From the IMG/VR virus record IMGVR_UViG_3300034682_000176, positions 62,001 to 126,000 of that record: a stretch of 64,000 bases of DNA; one strand, given 5' to 3'. The notes below the pieces were generated by a model. That model did not search any database. It was not told the DNA's origin and saw nothing but the letters and a program-made list of their open reading frames with translations. Below are positions 39,533 through 48,871 of this stretch, piece after piece. The DNA is from a virus. Every line of letters begins with the position of its first letter. The first letter of the stretch is position 1. The translations under genes and the position numbers were made by a program.

Positions 39533-41287
39533 GTGGCTGAGCAAAAGAAGATCATACGCAAAGAAATCCGCTTTGCTATCCATCTGCCTAAGAAAGACTA
39601 CCGTGAAGACGCGCACTACATCAAAGAGCACATCTACTTCGAGGACGGCACCAGTACCTGGCATACGTTCCTGACGGAAAACTACCAACGCCCGATCTGG
39701 GTGACCAAGCCATCGGCTCGTAACCACAAAGACAAGAAAGAGTTTGAGTACCGTACCAACCTGATTGAGCAAAAATGCACCCAGTCGGACGTCAACCGCA
39801 CAGTAGCGGGCCTGTTGGAAGTGCCGCACTTGGCCAACCGCCCTATTGAGCTGCGCTCATCCCCTTACGTGTATGGGTATGACCAGACTTCCACGTCGAT
39901 CATCAAGCTGCAAAGCCTGATGAAGAACAACTTTGTGCAAAGCCCTTACACCGTGGCGGCATCGGACAGTGAAACCGATATTGACACACGGGAAGTGTTG
40001 ATGGTCTCAATTGCCTTCCAAGGCAAGACCTACACTTGTATTTTGAAGCGGTTCTTGGAAAACAAGGGCATTTACGACTTTGACAAGCAAGTGCGTGCCG
40101 CCATTGACAAGTACCTGCCGCAGTACCAAGGCAAGTTGCAATCTACCTTCCGCATCTTTGATAAGGAAGCAGATTTGTTGGCAGATCTGTTCCGGGTCGC
40201 CAACGAGTGGGGTCCAGACTGGCTGGCCTACTGGAACATGAACTTCGACATTAAGCGCTTCGTGGAGCGCGCTAAGGCTTTGGGGGTTCGTGATTCCGAC
40301 ATCTTTGCTGACACCTCGGTACCACGCAAATACCGTTTCAGTCGTTACAAGGAAGGCATCAGCTCCAAGGAAAAGGGTGGCAAGTCCAAACCCATCAACC
40401 CTTCGCTGCAGTGGCACAGCTTGATCTCGACATCGAGCTTTTACGTCATCGATGCGATGTGTGTGTACCGCCAGCTGCGCATGGCCAAACAGGAAGAGCC
40501 CAGCTACTCCCTGGATTGGATCTTGCAAAAAGAGTTGGGTAGCCGCAAGCTGAAGTTTGAAGAAGCTGCAGCGTACCAAGGCGAGAAGTGGCACCGCTTC
40601 ATGCAGCAAAACTATCCCATTGAGTACATCGTCTACCACTTGTACGATTGCTTGGGGATGTTGGAGCTTGATGCCAAGCTGCGTGACCTGTCGCACTCGG
40701 TGCCTTCGTTTGCCTCCATGACCGACTTTGGGAAGTTCAACTCCAACCCGAAGAAGATTGTGGATGCTTTGTTCTTGTTTGGCCTGGAGCGTGGACAGGT
40801 GGTTGGCACCACCATGCCTATCCGAGACAAGGATGAAGAGGTGGCCGAGCAAGAGTCATTGATCACCGACGAGATGCTTGAAGACGGTGAGACCGATGAC
40901 GAAGAAGAGGAGGAAAGCGACAACCCGGATGACTACAAGGGTCTTGACCTGCGTGGTTGGATTCAGCTGTTGCCGCAGAACTTCTTGATTCGTGATGGTC
41001 TGAACTGTCTGGCCGACTTCCCGGAAGTGACCACCAGCATCCGTGGTATGGTGGCGGACTTGGATGCGACTTCTGCGTACCCCACGGCAACCTTGGTGGC
41101 CAACGTCAGCAAACGCACTTGTATCAACGAACCTATCCGTATCGACGGCTTGACCGAAGAGACATTCCGCGAACAAAACCTGAGCGTTTGTTTGGGTGGT
41201 GTGAATTCGCTGGAGTATTTCAACGTAGTCTTCCAAATGCCTGCGCTGGACTCCCCAGAGATGGAAGCCTTCCTAGAGACTTTCTAA
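39533..41287 (+). CDS. N-terminal part of a split family-B DNA polymerase (exonuclease to motif A)
   Basis: 584 residues from GTG 39533 (AAAGGA upstream). The 3'-5' exonuclease motifs are present: Exo I SDSETD (Asp145, Glu147), Exo II WNMNFDI (Asp239), Exo III YHLYD (Tyr368, Asp372). An acidic linker (about 430-470) precedes palm motif A, DLDATSAYP (Asp511 to Pro517). Only 67 residues follow. Motif B (K...NS.YG) and motif C (DTD) are absent from the protein and not seen elsewhere in the window. A terminator follows 6 bases after the stop, so this is a clean gene end. Related split gene 43 occurs in some Aeromonas T4-like phages. The polymerase half is presumably elsewhere. Confidence 0.8.
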   Translation: MAEQKKIIRKEIRFAIHLPKKDYREDAHYIKEHIYFEDGTSTWHTFLTENYQRPIWVTKPSARNHKDKKEFEYRTNLIEQKCTQSDVNRTVAGLLEVPHLANRPIELRSSPYVYGYDQTSTSIIKLQSLMKNNFVQSPYTVAASDSETDIDTREVLMVSIAFQGKTYTCILKRFLENKGIYDFDKQVRAAIDKYLPQYQGKLQSTFRIFDKEADLLADLFRVANEWGPDWLAYWNMNFDIKRFVERAKALGVRDSDIFADTSVPRKYRFSRYKEGISSKEKGGKSKPINPSLQWHSLISTSSFYVIDAMCVYRQLRMAKQEEPSYSLDWILQKELGSRKLKFEEAAAYQGEKWHRFMQQNYPIEYIVYHLYDCLGMLELDAKLRDLSHSVPSFASMTDFGKFNSNPKKIVDALFLFGLERGQVVGTTMPIRDKDEEVAEQESLITDEMLEDGETDDEEEEESDNPDDYKGLDLRGWIQLLPQNFLIRDGLNCLADFPEVTTSIRGMVADLDATSAYPTATLVANVSKRTCINEPIRIDGLTEETFREQNLSVCLGGVNSLEYFNVVFQMPALDSPEMEAFLETF

Positions 41288-41292
41288 GCCTG

Positions 41293-41334
41293 CCTACATC
41301 ACTGTCCTTGCGGACAGTGATGTAGGTCTTTCCC
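41293..41334 (+). terminator. Terminator after the polymerase N-terminal gene
   Basis: 15-bp perfect stem (41293-41307 with 41312-41326) with loop TTGC, then TCTTTCCCC. Confidence 0.8.
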
Positions 41335-41344
41335 CACACAAAAC

Positions 41345-41354
41345 TATGCTATGA
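41345..41354 (+). promoter_or_regulatory. TATGCTNTGA promoter-like element
   Basis: TATGCTATGA, 30 bases before the ATG at 41384 and directly after a terminator. Confidence 0.4.
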
Positions 41355-41383
41355 CCATCTTTAACCCTTAGAATTATACCATC

Positions 41384-42706
41384 ATGTTTCTTAGCCTGGA
41401 AACCATTCAGTACCAGCACAAAGACCGCTTTGAGAAAGACCTCAAGGCCCTGCTGGGTTCGATCTACGACAGTGTGAAATCTAAGGAGTACAAGACCACC
41501 AACGAGATCATCAGCAAGCACCCTGCGGTCAAGAAGATCGAAGAGCTGGTGATGGATCGCTTGGGATTGAACATTGAGATCACCAAGGATTTGTACGTGA
41601 TCTCTCCTGCTGCTGTGATCCCGTTCTTTGGGGATTACATGCGCGGTTATGGAACCATGGGCTTTTACCAGACGTTTGGCTCTGGTGTGAAGTTCGGTGA
41701 CATCTTGAAGAAGATCGAAGCGATCGACAAAGCCAAGCTGGCAGCCATGAAGAAAGCCCACAACAAAACAGGGTTTGTGGACTTGAAGCATGCGCGGGTG
41801 GGTGGATACTTGAGCGATCTGCGCCACTACGTGCTGTTTGACTTTGTCTGGATGTACAAGCACGACATCACGCCTGATGAACAAGCCGGCATCATGACCC
41901 ACGAGCTGGGTCATGCGTTTGACGGCTTGGAAGAGCACTACCGCTTGCAAACCACCAACCGTGCCATCTTTGACATCTTGGTGGATCTGCGCGAAGGCAA
42001 CGAAGACAAAGCGTTGTACCGCTACCGCCACACCTTCACCGAAAAAGAGTTCCGCCACGCACAGCTGAACACCAGTGCTGAGCGCCAAGACTTTTGTTCG
42101 GAGTTGGCCCTGCGGTACTTGGACACCATCAAAGGCCAGTACCTGGATGACAAGTACGACGAAACCAACTTCGAGAACATGGCTGACACCTTTGCCGCAC
42201 GTTTTGGCATGGGTAAAGACGTAGTCTCTGGGTTGCAGAAGTTGCACCTGGCCGGCGGTGCAGTGCTACCACGCAACGGCTTTGGTTACTCGATCGTGAC
42301 CTTGGTCCAAGTGTTGACAGCTGCCACGGTCTTGCTGGTGGCTCCGCCTTTTGGTGCATTGGCATACGTGGGGGTGTCGGTGCTGCTCATGGGTAAACGC
42401 AATGCCGACTTGACCTATGATCTGCCGATCGATCGCTACCAGCGTATCAAGAACACGATGGTCAATGCGATCAAGAACACCAAGTTACCCACAGATGTCA
42501 TCAAAGACCTGTTGGATCAAATCAGCTACATCGACACCCTGATCGAAGGGTTCATGAGCAACGATTTTGACTTGGGGGATGCAATCGCTAACTTGCTGTC
42601 GCCATCGAGCCGCCGGGCGGTCTACTACATCAACCTCCAGCAAGATCTGGAGCGCAACCTCAACAACGAGTTGTTTGTGAAGGCAGCCCAGCTGCGCACC
42701 CTGTAA
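41384..42706 (+). CDS. Membrane-associated zinc metallopeptidase (HELGH)
   Basis: 440 residues. HELGH at 173-177 gives two zinc ligands (His173, His177) and the catalytic Glu174. A likely third ligand is Glu264 in NFENMADTFAARFG, the usual E-x-x-x-D spacing of gluzincin-type enzymes. Residues about 303-337 hold two hydrophobic segments (IVTLVQVLTAATVLLVAPP; LAYVGVSVLLMG), so it may sit at the membrane, though burial in a protein core cannot be excluded. N- and C-terminal parts are helical. Possible substrates include host or virion proteins; none is indicated. There is no clear ribosome site. Single-gene unit. Confidence 0.7.
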   Translation: MFLSLETIQYQHKDRFEKDLKALLGSIYDSVKSKEYKTTNEIISKHPAVKKIEELVMDRLGLNIEITKDLYVISPAAVIPFFGDYMRGYGTMGFYQTFGSGVKFGDILKKIEAIDKAKLAAMKKAHNKTGFVDLKHARVGGYLSDLRHYVLFDFVWMYKHDITPDEQAGIMTHELGHAFDGLEEHYRLQTTNRAIFDILVDLREGNEDKALYRYRHTFTEKEFRHAQLNTSAERQDFCSELALRYLDTIKGQYLDDKYDETNFENMADTFAARFGMGKDVVSGLQKLHLAGGAVLPRNGFGYSIVTLVQVLTAATVLLVAPPFGALAYVGVSVLLMGKRNADLTYDLPIDRYQRIKNTMVNAIKNTKLPTDVIKDLLDQISYIDTLIEGFMSNDFDLGDAIANLLSPSSRRAVYYINLQQDLERNLNNELFVKAAQLRTL

Positions 42707-42709
42707 TGG

Positions 42710-42752
42710 ACACCACCCATCCAGTTACGGATGGGTGGTGTTTGCTTTTATT
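42710..42752 (+). terminator. Terminator after the metallopeptidase gene
   Basis: 13-bp perfect stem (42710-42722 with 42729-42741), then TTGCTTTTATTT. Confidence 0.8.
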
Positions 42753-42755
42753 TCA

Positions 42756-42780
42756 GTTACATATATACAAAGTGACATAT
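42756..42780 (+). promoter_or_regulatory. TTACATATATAC-type promoter-like element
   Basis: GTTACATATATAC, then AAA, then GTGACATAT. It lies 52-76 bases before the ATG at 42832 and directly after a terminator. Confidence 0.55.
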
Positions 42781-42831
42781 GGACCTTGTATATCAGTGCT
42801 GTTACTGGTAGGGTTTCATAAGGAGTGTCAC

Positions 42832-43158
42832 ATGGCCACAAATTCCTTCAACCAAAACCATCTGGAAACTATTGCCAAGATGGTTCGCTCTGTCAACCCA
42901 GAGTTTTGCACCAAGCGTTCTGATGTGTACAAGAACGCTGTGGTGATCGGACGCCCTAATCAAAAGGGTGCGATCATTCTCTCGCTGACTGACGACATCG
43001 ATGAGTCGCGCAGCGTTTGGTTGTCCCACATGTTCAAAGATGTGGACCCCAAGGCCCTTGCTGACGGCAAAGCAAACTTGGGAACTGGTGAAGAAAACCG
43101 GGACTACTATTGGGCAGACATGCTCAACACAATCAAAAGCCTTGTTCAAGAGCTTTGA
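42832..43158 (+). CDS. Unknown 108-residue protein
   Basis: ATG 42832 was chosen for AAGGAG 6 bases upstream. Mixed alpha/beta with KNAVVIGRPNQKGAIILSLTDD (two strands and a turn) and a helical acidic end. It has its own TTACATATATAC-type element upstream and a terminator downstream, so it forms a one-gene unit. Such units here are short and not virion-like. No family recognised; a small regulatory or host-takeover protein is a guess from context. Confidence 0.75.
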   Translation: MATNSFNQNHLETIAKMVRSVNPEFCTKRSDVYKNAVVIGRPNQKGAIILSLTDDIDESRSVWLSHMFKDVDPKALADGKANLGTGEENRDYYWADMLNTIKSLVQEL

Positions 43159-43161
43159 TTG

Positions 43162-43204
43162 AAAGAAAAAACACCACCGTTTCGGTAGGGGTTTTTTCTT
43201 TTTA
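43162..43204 (+). terminator. Terminator with A/T-tract stem
   Basis: An imperfect stem with AAAAAAC on one side and GTTTTTT on the other, followed by CTTTTT. Confidence 0.75.
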
Positions 43205-43262
43205 CGTCCAATGGTCTTGATCCTGTGATGTACACCAACTCCTTGATGAAAGTGACTGCACT

Positions 43263-43721
43263 ATGCCCAAAATCACCAACGAAGTCCTGTTGCGCAAACT
43301 GATCGGTTTCGGTCACCGTCGTCTCAAGCGCGGTGAGATCTTCTTGCTGGCCAAGGCCATCGCGGACAAGCTGCCTATCGGCAACGGCATGCCTGAGAAC
43401 ATCCGTACCTACACACTGAACCTGCGCAACCAGATCGACAACACGATCTACGGTCTGTCCGACTACGTGTACCTGCCCGCCGAAGATGTGAACCAGGCCT
43501 ACGCCCTGATCGACGGGCTTCTGCTGTGGCGCATGAGCGTGGCGTTCGATCCTGCACCGATGGTCTTTACGGGCGACCCCACCACGGTGGTGGATGAAGT
43601 CTCTTCCATCCTTCGCTACGTCGACGTGCGTGAAGTTTGCTCGGTGGGCGACATCGCACAAACGGCCAGCTACATCGCTGACATCTTCCAAGACTACGTG
43701 GCGCAGGCTCAACTGCAATAA
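43263..43721 (+). CDS. Unknown 152-residue protein
   Basis: Mainly helical, with a basic first third (KLIGFGHRRLKRGEIF) and acidic end. There is no strong ribosome site at the ATG. It is followed by the gene at 43733, 11 bases later, in the same unit. No motif or membrane segment. The two together look like a small assembly module, by inference. Confidence 0.75.
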   Translation: MPKITNEVLLRKLIGFGHRRLKRGEIFLLAKAIADKLPIGNGMPENIRTYTLNLRNQIDNTIYGLSDYVYLPAEDVNQAYALIDGLLLWRMSVAFDPAPMVFTGDPTTVVDEVSSILRYVDVREVCSVGDIAQTASYIADIFQDYVAQAQLQ

Positions 43722-43732
43722 AGGAGCGTTTT

Positions 43733-44653
43733 GTGGACTTGAACGATGTACTCAATGACATCCAGGGCGATCTCGCCCCGGCTGACAACCAGCTGAACCT
43801 GCCAGACAGCGAAACGGCTCCTGAGCAGACCATCCAGGAAGTCAACATCCCCAGCACCAGCCAGGACAACAGTCCACATGCAGCGGACTTTGAAGCGCTG
43901 GAGAACCTCAAGACTTGCCTGGTGTACCGCGGTGCACTGGAGTCGATGGAACTCGTGCCCAAGACCTTGGCGCAAGAGATCTTCACGATGCTGCCTGACT
44001 TGAGTGATCCGCTGCTGGCGGCCAAGCTGACCAACGCTGCCAGTGCGCACAACAAGTCTTTGCTGCTCAACCGTCTGGACTCGTACCAGCCTTCCCCCGA
44101 ATCGCTGATGCCCATGTTCTCGCAGATCTATGCGACCTTGAGCGATGTGGTGACCAAGCTGGCCGAAGTCAAACCCGTGGTGATGCAAGTGGTGCAAGAG
44201 CTTGAAACCCAAGTGGCACGCACCCGCACTACAGCAGTGATCGTGTTCTGTCGCAAGTCTTACCACTTGTACGACACACCTTTGTCGACGTTGTTGACCG
44301 TCAACGATGCCTTGATCGACTTCGCACCTTACGAGGGTCGTCTGACCCGCGCGGTCGAAGAGATTGTGTACACCTCGGAGTACCAACAGTTCTCCGAAGG
44401 TCGCGCTGGCGAAGTCACACTCGCCGATGTGATCCAGTACATCAAGGGTTCGGCTGTGGCGTTCTCCTCGATCGAAGAGAGTTTGGACAGCATGAGCAAA
44501 AAGCTGTGCAACTACGATCCCAAGACGTTCACCCAGGTGGACTTCAAACGTCTGATCCAACACATCGATTCTGCCAACCGCATCATCGACAGTTTCACCA
44601 AAGATACTGCACTGCCTGATGGCGTGCTCAAGCTCTTGCGCCTGTTGGTGTAA
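43733..44653 (+). CDS. Unknown 306-residue helical protein, GTG start
   Basis: AAAGGAG lies 6 bases before GTG 43733. Residues 1-50 are acidic and polar (VLNDIQGDLAPADNQLNLPD) and probably disordered, the rest is long helices with regular heptad-like Leu/Ile spacing (VVMQVVQELETQVARTRTTAV; SSIEESLDSMSKKL). It resembles a scaffold, tape or internal protein in build, with no specific family seen. Ends just before the bidirectional terminator at 44659. Confidence 0.75.
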   Translation: MDLNDVLNDIQGDLAPADNQLNLPDSETAPEQTIQEVNIPSTSQDNSPHAADFEALENLKTCLVYRGALESMELVPKTLAQEIFTMLPDLSDPLLAAKLTNAASAHNKSLLLNRLDSYQPSPESLMPMFSQIYATLSDVVTKLAEVKPVVMQVVQELETQVARTRTTAVIVFCRKSYHLYDTPLSTLLTVNDALIDFAPYEGRLTRAVEEIVYTSEYQQFSEGRAGEVTLADVIQYIKGSAVAFSSIEESLDSMSKKLCNYDPKTFTQVDFKRLIQHIDSANRIIDSFTKDTALPDGVLKLLRLLV

Positions 44654-44658
44654 GCAAA

Positions 44659-44695
44659 CTCCCCTGCACCCTCCTTACGGAAGGGTGCAGGGGAG
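44659..44695. terminator. Bidirectional terminator between convergent units
   Basis: 14-bp stem (44659-44672 with 44682-44695) between stops at 44653 (+) and 44704 (-). Confidence 0.75.
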
Positions 44696-44703
44696 CAGCT
44701 ATT

Positions 44704-47580
44704 TTAAGCCACGACCTTAAAGTCAATGGCGATGTCTTCCTTCAGGTTGTAGCCGTCGGATTCCACCGAGAGGGTTTTGGACAGACTGATACGGGAGTTG
44801 GGGTCAACCAACTCAATGTACTCTGCGTTCAGTTGCGTGAACTGCGGCAAAGAGATTGTGACTACGAATTCACGCAGCTGTGCAAACAACTGCTGGCCGA
44901 GCTCAGCCTTCTTGATCACTGTGGTATCGTGCAGATATTCATCGATCGTTTTGGTGACGGTGTAGATGATATTCTCACGGATTTTGAGGTTGTTATAGAC
45001 AGCGTAACTGACATACACGTCCACCTTGAAAGCTTGCATCGAAGGGATGACGTGAACGCCGGCGCCGGTCTTGACCTTGACGTCGGAGATGGTCTTGGGA
45101 ACCACCACAAACGCTTGGGAGTTGTCCAGCAAGTCTTGGTGTGCGACGGCTGCGTTTTCGGTAATGACCTCGGTCAGGAACTGACGGATCTGTTGGTTGT
45201 AGTCTTTGTTGTTCTTGGTCGTGGTCAACAAAGCACGGTGGTCGATGAACAACAAGTTGATGAAGCGGGTGACTTCCAGGTCGTGGACCGACACTGGGTT
45301 TTGGTACGCATCCATCTTGGTTTGACCCTTGAGGTGCTGGAAAACCGTGTTACCGTCATCATCCAGAACAATGTCTCCGACCGCATGGATCACTTCGTTG
45401 GCGCTGTTGTAGACCGTCTGGGTGTAGCGCAAAGGGACGTCTTCCTCGTAGGTCTCAAATTCGCTGTAACCCACGGCAGTGTGGATACCAGCAAACAGAT
45501 ACTGCAAGTGATCGCCAAACCGCACGCTGATATCTTCCAGAGACACCACACAGTGGGTGCCGGCCATGAAGCTGCCGTTGATGTAGCTGTCCATCGCAGT
45601 CGTGACGTATTCCGGTGGAATGACGTTGCTCACGTACATGATCTCCAGCTTGGCGTGGAGATCCACGTCTATGTTGGTGGTTGCGCCATTGGCGTCCAAG
45701 AAGTTTTGCAGGTGAATGCGGTTCTTGGCGTTGATGTAGTACCCCGAATCGATCAACAAACGGAACACCGGTTGCTTGTTGATGTCGGTGTAGTACGCCG
45801 CTGGACGGTAGTACCGCGTGCCAGAAGGCTCGGTGTACACCAAGTAAGGCGTGATGTTCAGGTGGTCGATGGCCACGTTGTACTTGATCAGGTTGGTCAG
45901 CAAGTCAATGGCGTAACCACTCTTGGTCTTGTACAGGTTGGTCTGGGTGGTGTTGATACCGACCCGTGCGGTGGCGTTGAACTCACGGAAGTTGACCGAC
46001 TCCACCCCAGGAGAATTCAGGTCATAGGCACGCACCACAGCCGTGTCGTTGGAGGTGTCAATGACGTAATGGTAGTACAGCGACAGGTAGTTGTGCTTGT
46101 TGACTTCGGTCGACAGCGCGATGCCGGACAGACCTGCCAAGAAGTTCACCTTGTCTTGGGGCAAGATCTTCAAGATACCGTTGTCGATCTGGAAGATGGT
46201 GCCTTCAGGCAACACGGTGACGTCATCGCCGTAGTGGGTCACACCAGCACCCGAGCGGATCTCACTGATGGTGCCCTTGTACTCGATGATGTCCAGGTTG
46301 TACTTGGTGATGGGGTAGCGGGTACGGGGTGCTGGGATTTGGGTCTCCAGCTTGAAGATGCGGTTGGTGAGCACATCCACGTGGTTGACGATCTTGAAGC
46401 GCGAATCGTTGACGCTGTACTCCAGCTGTTTGGCAGTGATAGGCAACTTACGGTCACCGATCGAGTTTTGGATGACGGCATCTTTGAGTTCTTCAAAGGT
46501 CTTGCCGTTGGAGCCCGACTCAACCACATCGGTGGTATAGACCACCTTGGTGACGTTTTGCACCGGTTGGGTGTACTTGTCCAATTCAGTCTCTGGGAAC
46601 ACATCACCGTAGACCAAGTTGAAGTCGGCCATCTGGTAATCCCCGAAATTCACCGAGATTTTACCCATGGTCGTATAGACCAGGAAACGCACCCGCCCAG
46701 AGACTTGGTTGGTGTTCAGGTACACCGCAGGGATATGGTACGAGACCTTGTGGTTGGTGACATCCACCTTGATGATACAGGTGGGTTTGAAGACGTCGTA
46801 CACCTCGTTGGTGTGGGTGACGATCATCTCTTGCCAACCACCGTCCTTCCAGTGGAATGCACGGAAGAAGTAGAACTGGCGATCGGCGTTGAAGCTGATG
46901 GTGCTCTTGAGCTCGCTGATGTTGGAGATCGGGGCATCGGCCACTTCGATATCCACTTCAGGCAGTTTGAGCACAAAGTTCAGATAGGTCTCTTCGTGGT
47001 TGACCTTGACGAAGTTGAAGTTGATGTAGTTGGTCTGGACCGGGAAGATGTTGTTGAAGTCCTGATTCTCGAACTTGATATCAACGATCCCGTTTTCCGT
47101 CATACGGATCACGATCGCCGAAGTCAGCAAGTAGCTGTACTTGCTGATGGTCACCTTCAAGTGGCGCGGCAGCTTGAGCACCCAGTCGCGGGTCAATGGG
47201 TCAAACACCGCCTTGCTCTTGAAGTCGTTGAACAAGATGTTGAAGATGACGTTGGCGTACGAAGGTTCGGAGAAGCGACCCAAGTAGTCAAAGTCCGACA
47301 TGTGCAGACTCAGGTCATCGTCATGGTTGGCCATGCGGGGATAGAGTTTGCGGGTTTGCATGGCATACTCTTGCACCGCAAACGCTGTGTTCAAACAGCT
47401 GGTCTCCAGCAGGTACGCAAACGGGGTCGAAGGGTCACTCAACTCCACCTTGCCGTCGAGCATGTCTTGCAGGCGGTTGAGAGATACGTTCAAAATACCA
47501 GAAGGATGGTATTTGTACAGGCTCAGGTTTTCGAGCTCTTGCTCGATGTTCATGGGGTTCGTCGGAATCAAATTGGCCAT
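44704..47580 (-). CDS. Baseplate wedge protein (gp6-like)
   Basis: 958 residues; ATG 47580 was chosen for AGGAG, as the longer frame adds 15 unlikely residues. Near the N-terminus, DYLGRFSEP and LETSCLNTAFAVQEYAMQTRKLYPRM are of baseplate-J/gp6 style. The C-terminal 200 residues (VKTGAGVHVIPSMQAFKVDV, then YTVTKTIDEYLHDTT, then FTQLNAEYIEL) follow the wedge-protein end that packs into the baseplate ring. T4 gp6 is 660 residues, so this is larger, as often in jumbo phages. The opposite strand has a long open frame, a shadow of the codon bias. It would form the baseplate wedge with the next gene's product. Confidence 0.65.
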   Translation of the reverse strand: MANLIPTNPMNIEQELENLSLYKYHPSGILNVSLNRLQDMLDGKVELSDPSTPFAYLLETSCLNTAFAVQEYAMQTRKLYPRMANHDDDLSLHMSDFDYLGRFSEPSYANVIFNILFNDFKSKAVFDPLTRDWVLKLPRHLKVTISKYSYLLTSAIVIRMTENGIVDIKFENQDFNNIFPVQTNYINFNFVKVNHEETYLNFVLKLPEVDIEVADAPISNISELKSTISFNADRQFYFFRAFHWKDGGWQEMIVTHTNEVYDVFKPTCIIKVDVTNHKVSYHIPAVYLNTNQVSGRVRFLVYTTMGKISVNFGDYQMADFNLVYGDVFPETELDKYTQPVQNVTKVVYTTDVVESGSNGKTFEELKDAVIQNSIGDRKLPITAKQLEYSVNDSRFKIVNHVDVLTNRIFKLETQIPAPRTRYPITKYNLDIIEYKGTISEIRSGAGVTHYGDDVTVLPEGTIFQIDNGILKILPQDKVNFLAGLSGIALSTEVNKHNYLSLYYHYVIDTSNDTAVVRAYDLNSPGVESVNFREFNATARVGINTTQTNLYKTKSGYAIDLLTNLIKYNVAIDHLNITPYLVYTEPSGTRYYRPAAYYTDINKQPVFRLLIDSGYYINAKNRIHLQNFLDANGATTNIDVDLHAKLEIMYVSNVIPPEYVTTAMDSYINGSFMAGTHCVVSLEDISVRFGDHLQYLFAGIHTAVGYSEFETYEEDVPLRYTQTVYNSANEVIHAVGDIVLDDDGNTVFQHLKGQTKMDAYQNPVSVHDLEVTRFINLLFIDHRALLTTTKNNKDYNQQIRQFLTEVITENAAVAHQDLLDNSQAFVVVPKTISDVKVKTGAGVHVIPSMQAFKVDVYVSYAVYNNLKIRENIIYTVTKTIDEYLHDTTVIKKAELGQQLFAQLREFVVTISLPQFTQLNAEYIELVDPNSRISLSKTLSVESDGYNLKEDIAIDFKVVA

Positions 47581-47608
47581 TGTCGGCTCCTGTGCAATGC
47601 GTTGTCTG

Positions 47609-48751
47609 TTAAACGTCGGTCTCACCGTTCAAGATGTCTCCACTTGAGCCAAATTGGTCTTGTGGCGCCCACCATTCCAGCTCATTGGTGTGTAAGTTGA
47701 TAAAGGGAACTGCGCGGTGGTTGACCGACAGATACCCCGAATCGACACCTTGCATTTCTGCTGCCATACCGACCATGTAAGGCACCTTGATGTAGTCGCT
47801 ACCAGGGATCTGGTAGACAAAGGCGGGGTCTTCCCGAGTGGCAGCGTCCCCCCAGTTTTCCAAGTCATGCTGCAACACTTTGCGCATGCTGGGGTTGAAG
47901 ATCGCTACCGTCTGGTTGAACCAATACTTGATGATGTCTTCAAACGCCATGAACCCCATGCAGCGAAAACGGATGTTCAGCTCGGCGTTGCGGGTGTTGA
48001 AAGGGGTGTCGGTGTTCAGGTCGAACAAGTTGCCTGTTGGGACATTGACCGGGAAGCTGGCGCCAGTGCAACCAATCTGCGTGACGTAGCGCTTGGTCGG
48101 ATCGGTCACCACCCGGTAGATACGGGTCATGTAATCGATCTCGTTTTCAGCGATCATGTCGAAGTACGGGTTCAAGATCCCCTCGAACACCAGCGACGAA
48201 TACTTGATCCAGATGTAGAAGAAGTACAGTAGCGGGTTGCCCCGGGTGTTGCGAAGCACAGCGTCGATGTCGAATGCTTCATAGTGGTTGGTGACACCGT
48301 CCACAAAGCTGTGTTCCTCACCATACAGCCCGGTAGCACTGGTGTGGACTGGAACTGTCAAGTCAGGCCAACCCGACATACTGACGATGTTGTTGGTCAA
48401 CACCGAGATGAACGGATTTTGCTCGTCCACAAAGGGACTGGTCAAACGAGAGACATATCCCAGACGAGGGTCCAACATCAACCGGGTGAAAGCTTGGTAG
48501 CTGGCCGTGTTCTTGGTCAGCAGGTTGTAAAACCCTCGGTAGTTGGTGATGTTCAGTGTCGAGAGATTCAGCTGAGGGCGGGTAAAGAAGGCAAAGCCAT
48601 AGCCGTCTTTAGAGCGAGGTACTGCGTTGCCTGTTTGGCGGTAGTTGATGCCGTACAGGTTATTACCAATGGCCCGCTCAACACTACCGATTGGGAGGTT
48701 TTCAAGGATGGAGTCCAGTGACTTTCCTACGATGTATTCAGTGTCAGACAT
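47609..48751 (-). CDS. Probable virion structural protein, first gene of the wedge operon
   Basis: 380 residues. Aromatic and Asn-rich (NYRGFYNLLTKNTASYQAFT, IDYMTRIYRVVTDPTKRYV), with many strands and no enzymatic motif, as in large-phage structural proteins. The stop is 29 bases before the wedge-protein start, so the two are co-transcribed and likely assemble together. No homologue is named with confidence; a baseplate or tail-tube-associated part is the best inference from context. The ATG at 48751 has no strong ribosome site. Confidence 0.7.
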   Translation of the reverse strand: MSDTEYIVGKSLDSILENLPIGSVERAIGNNLYGINYRQTGNAVPRSKDGYGFAFFTRPQLNLSTLNITNYRGFYNLLTKNTASYQAFTRLMLDPRLGYVSRLTSPFVDEQNPFISVLTNNIVSMSGWPDLTVPVHTSATGLYGEEHSFVDGVTNHYEAFDIDAVLRNTRGNPLLYFFYIWIKYSSLVFEGILNPYFDMIAENEIDYMTRIYRVVTDPTKRYVTQIGCTGASFPVNVPTGNLFDLNTDTPFNTRNAELNIRFRCMGFMAFEDIIKYWFNQTVAIFNPSMRKVLQHDLENWGDAATREDPAFVYQIPGSDYIKVPYMVGMAAEMQGVDSGYLSVNHRAVPFINLHTNELEWWAPQDQFGSSGDILNGETDV

Positions 48752-48871
48752 GACCCACTCTTATAAAGTTTAAAATCACCAGATGTCGCCTATATTAAGC
48801 ATTTAGCTATGACAAGTATTCCTAGATAAGTCCTAGATGTTTTGATTTTCCACACATACATGGGGTACACA

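Noticed and set aside
44833-47700. A 955-codon open frame on the + strand opposite the wedge gene
   Set aside because: The - strand gene has a clear wedge-type sequence, ribosome site and terminator. The opposite frame has repetitive Val/Asp/Gly/His composition typical of a shadow of GC-biased codons.
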